The notes below the pieces were generated by a model. The model was given only the letters and a program-made list of their open reading frames with translations. It was not told the origin of the DNA and did no database searches. A stretch of 8,474 nucleotides of DNA from Calditrichota bacterium (lineage in GTDB: Bacteria; Electryoneota; RPQS01), in assembly GCA_020057985.1 (NCBI GenBank), contig JAGVEU010000282.1:1-8474 (forward strand). The letters are read 5' to 3'. The position numbers and the translations under genes are program-made. Below are positions 1 through 5,596 of the stretch, one piece after another. Each line of letters starts with the position of its first letter. Within the stretch, counting starts at the first letter, position 1.

Positions 1-831
1 CACAGGGCCGTCGAGGGAGAAGTTGTAGTCCTGAATGGCTGTCGGAGATACGTTACCAATGCGCATGAAGATGTCTCTGTGGTCGGAAATATAGTCTCCG
101 AATTCGGAGGCAACAGAGCCGTGGTACTTGGTACTTCCTTCCTTGGTTACGATGTTCACCACTCCGGAGAGCGCTTGACCATATTCCGCGTTGAAGGTTC
201 CGGATATCACCTGAAGTTCCTCGACCACTCGATTGTCAACGCTTGTCCCTTGGCTGTTGTCATAAACATCAGTCACTGAGACACCATCCACAAGGTAGAG
301 CACTTCGCCGGATCTTCCTCCGCGGAAGTGCCCATCAACGACACCTGCTTGCAGATCTATCACTTGACTCAGGTTGGTGACGGGAAGCGCCTCTATGTCC
401 CGTGCTGCGACTGTAGAAGTTCCAAAGGTGTTGGAGGTCTCGACCAGTCTGCGTTCGGCTACCACGGTCACTTCTTCACCTTGAAGGCTCTCCGGCTTGA
501 GCCTGAAATCAAGTGTTGCTGTTTGGTCAGACTGAATCTGAATTCCCTGTACCGATGTTGCCGCGTATCCTAATGCAGAAACCCGGACTGTAACAAATCC
601 GGGTGGAACATTGAGGATATAGTATTCGCCGCTGAGGTCAGCACTGGCACCCATTTGGGTACCTTCAATCATTACAGCAGCGCCGATAACAGGATCTCCG
701 GACTCATCGTCTATTACTTTGCCCGCAATCTTTCCCACTGTTCCGGCCAAGGCCTCGATGGTCATAAAGGAGAAGATTGCCAACAGTGTTGCGATGCGCA
801 GCCGTGGGCTTGCAAATACAGAAGCGTTCAT
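1..831 (-). CDS. TonB-dependent outer-membrane receptor, N-terminal part (runs off the left edge)
   Basis: I translated this frame by hand: it is open from an ATG at 831-829 to base 1, giving 277 residues without a stop. An in-frame TAA lies three codons upstream of the ATG, so the start cannot lie further upstream. A signal peptide covers residues 1-29 (hydrophobic core near 13-25, likely cleavage at ALA|GT). Residues about 34-115 form a carboxypeptidase-regulatory-like beta-sandwich, with GKIAGKVIDD, GDPVIGAAVMIEGT and a GEYYILNVPPG turn. A TonB-box-like EEVTVVA lies at 119-125. The plug domain follows, with LYLVDGVSVTD (178-188), VEELQVISGTFNAEYGQ (203-219) and SGVVNIVTKEGS (222-233). The family forms TonB/ExbBD-energised beta-barrels that import large or scarce ligands. 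The barrel is outside the window, so the substrate is unknown. It lacks the typical SusC signature. The ribosome site is weak (AAGAG, 3 nt from the ATG). Confidence 0.93.
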   Translation of the reverse strand, partial: MNASVFASPRLRIATLLAIFSFMTIEALAGTVGKIAGKVIDDESGDPVIGAAVMIEGTQMGASADLSGEYYILNVPPGFVTVRVSALGYAATSVQGIQIQSDQTATLDFRLKPESLQGEEVTVVAERRLVETSNTFGTSTVAARDIEALPVTNLSQVIDLQAGVVDGHFRGGRSGEVLYLVDGVSVTDVYDNSQGTSVDNRVVEELQVISGTFNAEYGQALSGVVNIVTKEGSTKYHGSVASEFGDYISDHRDIFMRIGNVSPTAIQDYNFSLDGPV

Positions 832-1393
832 TCGCTCTTAGATCCTGTGGTAAATCACGAAAATGACGGAATCAAACCCATGCCCAAAAAGCGCAAGTGC
901 CAAGAAAAACTCAGGCTACAGAATCACTTGAGGCGGGCCCGTTTGGAGTTGAAGTCACCAAAGACGCGATGCGGGCTCTAACAAGTCTCGATAAATTAGG
1001 TCCTTATAATGTTCTTAGATAGGTCATATTTAACTTAGTGCCAGAACACGGACCCAGCGTTCCAGAAAATGACCTTTGGGCATTTTGCGATTATGGGATA
1101 GTTCATAGCGAGGTTAAGTTACTAATACCTAAACAAAAAGTCAATAGCTTTTCTTGGGAGGCTGAAAGTAGCTGCTAAATGAGCGGAACTCAGCGACGCA
1201 TCGCTTACTCCGAGATGTCTAACTTATTGAATATGAATGACATAAGACTTGAACAGCGTCTCTCTGTCGTTTCTTAGTGGTACCCTTGAGGAGGTCTGGC
1301 AATGGCGAGATATGTGTCGTTTTACTGTTTCCCAAAAGCCATCCATGAGTGAATTATCATCGCGATTTTGTTTCCCCAAGCTCGCACACAAAA
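832..1393. other. Non-coding divergent intergenic stretch
   Basis: This stretch separates the leftward receptor gene from the rightward propeller gene. The short open frames across it have no family-like features and no ribosome site. It must carry the receptor promoter, but I found only a weak candidate on the minus strand: TTGACT at 1144-1139 and TAACTT at 1121-1116, with 17-nt spacing and a poor -10. A perfect TATAAT sits on the plus strand at 1005-1010 but has no recognisable -35 box. Small palindromes such as AGCGA/TCGCT (1192-1205) are within chance expectation. No tRNA-like or riboswitch-like structure was recognised. Confidence 0.5.
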
Positions 1394-1431
1394 CTCTTCC
1401 CCCCTGCTCGCGGGGGGGTGAGGAACTTTTT
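1394..1431 (+). terminator. GC hairpin followed by T5, terminator-like
   Basis: Six C (1399-1404) pair with six G (1412-1417) around a 7-nt loop TGCTCGC. A T-G wobble, one mismatch and then CTC/GAG (1394-1396 with 1420-1422) extend the stem. After a short GAAC link comes TTTTT at 1427-1431. Read rightward this resembles an intrinsic terminator, although the T-run is short and slightly displaced. No rightward gene was found before it. It could instead insulate the promoter directly downstream from read-through, end an unannotated RNA, or be a dispersed repeat. Confidence 0.4.
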
Positions 1432-1433
1432 GC

Positions 1434-1462
1434 TTGATATTTCAACGTCGTTGTGCTATCTT
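1434..1462 (+). promoter_or_regulatory. Probable promoter of the propeller gene (extended -10)
   Basis: TTGATA at 1434-1439 matches the sigma-70 -35 consensus at five of six positions. It is followed by a 17-nt spacer and TATCTT at 1457-1462 (four of six). A TG at 1454-1455 gives an extended -10 (TGnTATCTT). Transcription would start near 1469, giving a 5' untranslated leader of about 55 nt before the ATG at 1524. The box also loosely resembles the Bacteroidetes -7 motif (TAnnTTTG), but the match is incomplete. Confidence 0.5.
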
Positions 1463-1511
1463 GCAGAGGTTATTGTTTTCACGTCTTGCGGATTACTGTA
1501 CCCCAAACGTC

Positions 1512-1518
1512 AAAGAGG
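1512..1518 (+). promoter_or_regulatory. Ribosome binding site fixing the ATG at 1524
   Basis: AAAGAGG lies 5 nt before the ATG at 1524. This supports that start over an upstream in-frame TTG at 1434. The longer form would put about 30 residues in front of a clean signal peptide, and its TTG coincides with the -35 box. Confidence 0.7.
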
Positions 1519-1523
1519 TTACC

Positions 1524-3683
1524 ATGAAGTCTTCTCTTGTCGGTTTGTGTCTGATGCTCGCCCTGCTGGCGTTTGGATTTCCTGTGCTGGTTACGGCGCA
1601 GGACAGCTTGAATGTGACCAAGGTCGGTCAGCTCCGTGCGTGGGGCGGGGGACACGCGATTGATGTGCAAGGCAACTTTGCATATGTGGCTTCCTATAAT
1701 GGTGGACTTGAGATACTGGATATCAGCAATCCTGCTATCCCAGTTGAGGCGGGTTTCTGCGCCCCTCCTTATCAGCTTTTTGACGTAGCAGTTAGTGGCA
1801 ATTATGCTTATGTCTCAGTGGGCGACGAGCATGACTACGGAGGCGTGTATGTTATTGATGTCAGTAATCCCGCAGCTTCGTTTGTGGTCAGCTTTTTTGA
1901 CACTCAGAGCGAAGTATTTGGTGTGACGATCAGCGGCAACTTTGCCTATGTGGCGCATTTTTTAGGTGAAGCCCTGCGAATCCTCGACATCAGCAATCCT
2001 GCTGTGCTGGTGCAGGTCGGAGTGTTTTCAATGACTGACTTTAACCCCATATCCGTAGCCATCAACGGCAATTTTGCATACGTGGCCGACTATTTCGACG
2101 GGCTGCGAATCGTGGACATCAGCAATCCATCGGCTCCGGTGGGACTCGGTTTTTGCAGCGCTCCTAATGCGGTTTGGGATGTGGTTGTCAGCGGAAACTA
2201 TGCTTATCTTGCGGCGCAGCTTAGCGGTCTCCGTGTGATTGACATCAGCAATCCCGCTGCCCCGGTGGAGGTGGGGTTTTATGACACGCAAGGCCAGGCA
2301 AAAGGTGTTGCGGTTGACGGCAACTATGCCTTCGTGGCAGATGATGAAGAGGGTCTGCGAATCATTGACGTCACCAACCCAACCGCTCCAGTTGAGGTGA
2401 GCAGCTACGATACATCTTATGTTGTTGCGGTCACGATCCGCGACAGCTTGGCCTATGTGGCGAACGAGCAACAAGGCCTGCGGGTTGCAAATATCAGCAA
2501 TCCTGCCGCTCCAGTCGAGGTCGGCACCTACGAACCTCCTGACTATGCCGTTGCGGTTGCCGTCAGCGGTGACTTTGCGTACATTGGCGATTACTGGGGC
2601 CTTGCCCTACGAATTGTTGATGTGAGCAATCTCTCTGTCCCTGTGCCGGTTGCCACATATCGGAGTCAAGACCTGGACGAAGTTAATGATGTGAAGCTCC
2701 GAGGCAGCTACGCCTACCTTGCCACGTCTGGCGGTCTGCAAATCATTGACATCAGCAGTCCATCCGCCCCGATAGAGATTGGTTCTACTAATTCCTTTGT
2801 AGCGAGCGGTCTTGCCCTGAGTGGTAACTACGCCTATGTCGCGGATGCGTACAATGGCCTGCGGATATTTGATATCTCCGATCCAGCAAACCCGACGGAA
2901 GTGGGATTCTGGAATACTCACGAATTGACGCAAGGGGTGGCCGTCAGCGGTGACTTTGCATATATGGCGGATGCGCACAGCGGCCTGCGAATCCTCGACA
3001 TCAGCGATCCAGCTGCCCCGTCAGAAGTTGGCTTCTATGATACGCCCGGCAACGCCAATGGCGTGGCCGTGAATGGCAATTATGCTTATGTGGCTGATTT
3101 GAACAGCGGAATGCGTATTATCAACATTGCCAATCCAACACTTCCGGTGGAAGTGAGCTTTTATGACCCCCCCTCGTTTTATGCTTATGACGTGACGGTC
3201 AGCGGCAATTATGCTTATGTGGCGGGTGATTTCGATGGATTGCGAGTGCTTGACATTAGCAATCCGGCTGCCCCTGTGGAGGTGGGTTTCTATAACACTC
3301 CCGGCTCTGCTCACGGAGTCGCTGTTGTCGGTAGTTTGGCTTTCGTTGCGGATGCATGGTATTTCGGAATCTACGATTGCTCGGCCGCGATGGGTATTTC
3401 CGAAACACGCATCCCTCATCTTTCCTCCTTCAGCCTTTCCGCATTTCCGAATCCGTTCAACTCGTCCACGATGCTGCGTCTGGATTTGCCAAGAGAAGTG
3501 CGCGGGCGACTCGTGGTCTATGATGTACTCGGGCGCAATCTGGCGACGTTGGTGAATGGAATGCTGAGTGCAGGTTCGCATGAGGTGCGGTTTGATGCGA
3601 AGGGTCTCTCGTCGGGATTGTATCTTGTGCGACTGGAGTCCGAGCCGTTTTCGGCAGTGCAGAAGGTGATGCTGGTTAAGTAG
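1524..3683 (+). CDS. Secreted LVIVD-repeat beta-propeller protein with T9SS C-terminal sorting domain
   Basis: The 719-residue product begins with a signal peptide (residues 1-26, MKSSLVGLCL through VLVTAQ). Residues about 44-620 hold 14 copies of a blade motif of about 42-45 residues, typically GNYAYVAD, GLRIIDIS, then NPAAPVEVGF. This is the LVIVD repeat family. Thirteen copies are complete and the fourteenth (from residue 603) is degenerate, which fits two seven-bladed propellers in tandem. Residues 635-719 are a type IX secretion sorting domain, with SAFPNPFNSST, then VVYDVLGRNLATLV, SAGSHEVRFDAKGLSSGLYL and a basic-hydrophobic end VQKVMLVK. The family prediction is Sec export, then T9SS passage to the cell surface with removal of the C-terminal domain. 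No catalytic motif is visible, so the role (adhesion, ligand binding or scaffold) is unknown. The gene is monocistronic and faces away from the receptor gene. Confidence 0.92.
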   Translation: MKSSLVGLCLMLALLAFGFPVLVTAQDSLNVTKVGQLRAWGGGHAIDVQGNFAYVASYNGGLEILDISNPAIPVEAGFCAPPYQLFDVAVSGNYAYVSVGDEHDYGGVYVIDVSNPAASFVVSFFDTQSEVFGVTISGNFAYVAHFLGEALRILDISNPAVLVQVGVFSMTDFNPISVAINGNFAYVADYFDGLRIVDISNPSAPVGLGFCSAPNAVWDVVVSGNYAYLAAQLSGLRVIDISNPAAPVEVGFYDTQGQAKGVAVDGNYAFVADDEEGLRIIDVTNPTAPVEVSSYDTSYVVAVTIRDSLAYVANEQQGLRVANISNPAAPVEVGTYEPPDYAVAVAVSGDFAYIGDYWGLALRIVDVSNLSVPVPVATYRSQDLDEVNDVKLRGSYAYLATSGGLQIIDISSPSAPIEIGSTNSFVASGLALSGNYAYVADAYNGLRIFDISDPANPTEVGFWNTHELTQGVAVSGDFAYMADAHSGLRILDISDPAAPSEVGFYDTPGNANGVAVNGNYAYVADLNSGMRIINIANPTLPVEVSFYDPPSFYAYDVTVSGNYAYVAGDFDGLRVLDISNPAAPVEVGFYNTPGSAHGVAVVGSLAFVADAWYFGIYDCSAAMGISETRIPHLSSFSLSAFPNPFNSSTMLRLDLPREVRGRLVVYDVLGRNLATLVNGMLSAGSHEVRFDAKGLSSGLYLVRLESEPFSAVQKVMLVK
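1653..3383 (+). repeat. Coding tandem repeat, 14 blades of about 126-135 bp
   Basis: The blades are visibly similar in DNA as well as in protein. For example, GACATCAGCAATCC occurs at 1986-1999, 2115-2128 and 2241-2254, spaced 129 and 126 bp. Variants such as GATATCAGCAATCC occur elsewhere. Blades 2, 3 and 8 have longer loops, and blade 14 lacks the ISNPAAP strand. This level of DNA identity means copy number could change by recombination. It also explains the long antisense open frames across the gene. Confidence 0.85.
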
Positions 3684-3709
3684 GAAAATCCGAAATCCAA
3701 AATCGAAAC
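3684..3709. repeat. A-rich short tandem GAAAATCC/GAAATCC/AAAATCG
   Basis: Directly after the propeller stop codon are GAAAATCC (3684-3691), GAAATCC (3692-3698), AAAATCG (3699-3705) and a truncated AAAC. These are degenerate 7-8 bp units that abut the left arm of the large inverted repeat. They may belong to the same repeat element. Confidence 0.45.
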
Positions 3710-3711
3710 TT

Positions 3712-3876
3712 TGTAGGGGCGGTCTAAGGTCTTCCGCAGCCCGCCCGTGCAGTTCATTTCGAGGTCGTAATGGTTTTGCGGTGATCTCGTTTTCAGCTTG
3801 TCAGCATTTCAGCGTTTCAGTATTTCAGCGTTTTTGAGGACGGGCGGGCTGCGGAAGCTCTTAGACCGCCCCTACA
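3712..3876. repeat. 165-bp composite element with 37-bp inverted arms
   Basis: The left arm (3712-3748) and right arm (3840-3876) are reverse complements at 35 of 37 positions. The only differences are the two adjacent bases GT versus AG in the middle. The arms begin TGTAGGGGCGG and end CCGCCCCTACA. Each arm also contains its own GGGCGG/CCGCCC pair, so each could fold alone as well as with its partner. The 91-bp centre holds a tandem array of octamers. No open reading frame or clear target-site duplication was seen. It sits between convergent genes and could act as a two-way transcription barrier, or be a MITE- or REP-like dispersed repeat. Confidence 0.85.
3793..3832. repeat. Five tandem octamers, consensus TCAGCRTT
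   Basis: TCAG recurs with exact 8-bp spacing at 3793, 3801, 3809, 3817 and 3825. The units are TCAGCTTG, TCAGCATT, TCAGCGTT, TCAGTATT and TCAGCGTT. The array lies in the centre of the 165-bp inverted-repeat element. The units are too short and have no spacers, so this is not a CRISPR. Confidence 0.8.
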
Positions 3877-3945
3877 CACATCCAGATCAATCAGATAATG
3901 TTTTTCAATGACTTAAGCGGGAAACCACTGGGGTACTGTTTGCAG

Positions 3946-3975
3946 TCTTCTGAAAGGAAAAGCAGCATCAGAAGA
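3946..3975 (-). other. 8-bp hairpin overlapping the symporter stop codon
   Basis: TCTTCTGA (3946-3953) and TCAGAAGA (3968-3975) are perfect inverted repeats with a 14-nt loop. The right arm contains the TGA stop of the leftward symporter gene. There is no T-run after it in the leftward direction, so it is not a typical intrinsic terminator. It might stabilise the 3' end, or be chance. Confidence 0.3.
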
Positions 3976-5581
3976 AAATGTACCACAGAACAAGCACGCT
4001 AACTACGAGTAAAATGCTGAAGACAATGTTGGCGAGATAAGCCCGACGGGTTTCGGGTTCAGCTTCCGGTGTCGCGCGGGATTTGGCATGTTTGAAGGTC
4101 AGACCCTGCACTTTTTCCATGGCGGGATGGGCTGTGGACAGACTAACAACCACCAGCACACCGACACAGACAACAAATAAGAAAATCGCGTAATGGAGAA
4201 AGTTCATTTCTACAAGACTTCGCATCGGTTCCCACGTAATCGGCGAGTGTTTGTGAGCGAACTCAGCGACCAACCTTGTCGCTCCAAGCACTAACCCGGT
4301 AAGAAGCGATGCCATCGCGCCTTTGCCGTTGGCACGCGGCCACAATACTCCGAGAAGAAAAACGGCAGCAATCGGCGGACTGACATAGGCTTGCACGCTT
4401 TGCAGGTAGATATAGAGCTGCGAAGATATGTAGCGGATAAATGGCACCCACAGGATGCCGAGTAAGACCAGCACTCCGGTTGCGAGCCGTCCGATATGAA
4501 CAAGCTGCCTGTCACTCACATCAGGCTTGAGTTTCTTGTAAACATCCATCGTGAACAAAGTGGAGCTGCTGTTGAAACATGCAGATAGCGAGGACATGAG
4601 GGCGGCAAGCAGACTGGCGATGACAATTCCCTTGACTCCTTCGGGCAGAAGGCGGTTGACAATCGTGGGATAGGCTTGATCGCCGTTGATTTCGGGATAG
4701 AGGGCGCGGGCGATAATACCGGGCATCACCAAAATAAAGACGGGCAGGATTTTTAGGAATCCCGAGAAGATGGTCCCCGAGCGGGCGTGGCTGATGTTCT
4801 TGGCGCTCAGTACTCGTTGCACGATGTATTGATCTGTACACCAATACCAGATTCCCAAGATCGGCGCTCCAAAGACAATTCCGGTCCAAGGGAAATTCGG
4901 ATCGCTTGCGGGCTTAAACATGTGAAAGAAATCCGCCGGGACTTTCGCATACAATCCGCTGAAACCACCGACTTCGTTTAATCCCAGTATCGTCAATAAG
5001 GTAGCCCCTCCGATAAGCACGAAGGTCTGCATCAGTTCCGTATAGATCACGGCTGTCAAACCGCCCGCAATGGTATAGATTCCGGTGGCGATCACCAACA
5101 CAATGGCCGATGTGTACATATCCCAGCCGAGAATCTGATTCAGCAACAGCCCTCCGGCGAACAGCGTGACGGAAATTTTTGTGAGGACATAGGCGAGAAT
5201 GGAAACGATGGTCAGATACCAACGGGTGGAACTGTTGTATCGCCGTTCCAGAAATTCGGGCATTGTGAAAACACCGCTCCGTAGATAGAACGGAACAAAT
5301 ACCCAACCCAGAACAAGCACAATCAAACATGCCAACCACTCGAAGTGTCCCACCGCCATCCCCGTAGCCGCACCAGATCCTGCCAAACCTATGAAGTGCT
5401 CACTGGAAATGTTCGTCGCAAAGAGCGATGCGCCAATCGCAAACCAGCCGACATGCCGACCTGCCAGAAAATACTCGGTGGAAGTCTTGCCGCGTCGAGC
5501 AAAGTAGAAACCAATTCCGAAGACCACTGCAAAATAGAGTCCGATGATCGTAAGGTCAAGGCCGCCGATATTCAGGAACAT
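3968..5581 (-). CDS. SGLT-type sodium/sugar symporter (SSS family)
   Basis: The 537-residue inner-membrane protein matches the length of bacterial SGLT (about 540) and its 14-helix LeuT-like fold, and ends in a hydrophobic helix (about 513-536). It carries FATNISSEHFIGLAGSGAA (54-72), a GHFEW turn (78-82), FTMPEFLERRY (105-115), WYWCTDQYIVQR (245-256), the Ser-rich helix LMSSLSACFNSSSTLFTMD (328-346) and YLQSVQAYVSPPIAAVF (392-408). By motif and spacing, N57, H62, E81, Y246, W247, K277 and Q394 correspond to the sugar-site residues N78, H83, E102, Y290, W291, K321 and Q457 of human SGLT1. A55 and I58 match Na2-site positions. This suggests Na+-driven uptake of glucose or galactose, but family members also carry other solutes. 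It starts at an ATG with an AGGAG site, 15 bp after the glucosidase stop, so the two are cotranscribed. Confidence 0.93.
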   Translation of the reverse strand: MFLNIGGLDLTIIGLYFAVVFGIGFYFARRGKTSTEYFLAGRHVGWFAIGASLFATNISSEHFIGLAGSGAATGMAVGHFEWLACLIVLVLGWVFVPFYLRSGVFTMPEFLERRYNSSTRWYLTIVSILAYVLTKISVTLFAGGLLLNQILGWDMYTSAIVLVIATGIYTIAGGLTAVIYTELMQTFVLIGGATLLTILGLNEVGGFSGLYAKVPADFFHMFKPASDPNFPWTGIVFGAPILGIWYWCTDQYIVQRVLSAKNISHARSGTIFSGFLKILPVFILVMPGIIARALYPEINGDQAYPTIVNRLLPEGVKGIVIASLLAALMSSLSACFNSSSTLFTMDVYKKLKPDVSDRQLVHIGRLATGVLVLLGILWVPFIRYISSQLYIYLQSVQAYVSPPIAAVFLLGVLWPRANGKGAMASLLTGLVLGATRLVAEFAHKHSPITWEPMRSLVEMNFLHYAIFLFVVCVGVLVVVSLSTAHPAMEKVQGLTFKHAKSRATPEAEPETRRAYLANIVFSILLVVSVLVLWYIFF

Positions 5582-5590
5582 GACTTGCTT

Positions 5591-5595
5591 CTCCT
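5591..5595 (-). promoter_or_regulatory. Ribosome binding site of the symporter gene
   Basis: Minus-strand AGGAG is followed by 9 nt and the ATG at 5581-5579. It occupies the short gap after the glucosidase TAA (5599-5597), which leaves no room for a separate promoter in the gap. Confidence 0.75.
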
Positions 5596-5596
5596 G

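Noticed and set aside
655..981. 108-codon plus-strand frame with a basic end (PKKRK)
   Set aside because: More than half lies antisense to the TonB receptor signal peptide and first domain. The rest is low-complexity basic sequence without a ribosome site.
1005..1010. Perfect TATAAT on the plus strand as a promoter for an unseen RNA
   Set aside because: No -35 box at 15-19 nt spacing and no extended -10 TG were found. A single hexamer in an AT-rich stretch is weak evidence.
1434..1523. N-terminal extension of the propeller protein from the TTG at 1434
   Set aside because: The extension would precede a normal signal peptide. The TTG forms the -35 box, and a good ribosome site serves the ATG at 1524.
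3021..3581. 186-codon open frame on the minus strand inside the propeller gene (similar ones at 2028-2474 and 2607-2978)
   Set aside because: These are antisense shadows of the repeated blades. The recurring codons give repeated stop-free antisense sequence, without signal peptide, domain or ribosome site of their own.
3793..3832. Possible CRISPR-like array
   Set aside because: The units are only 8 bp, directly adjacent and without spacers, and no cas gene is present.
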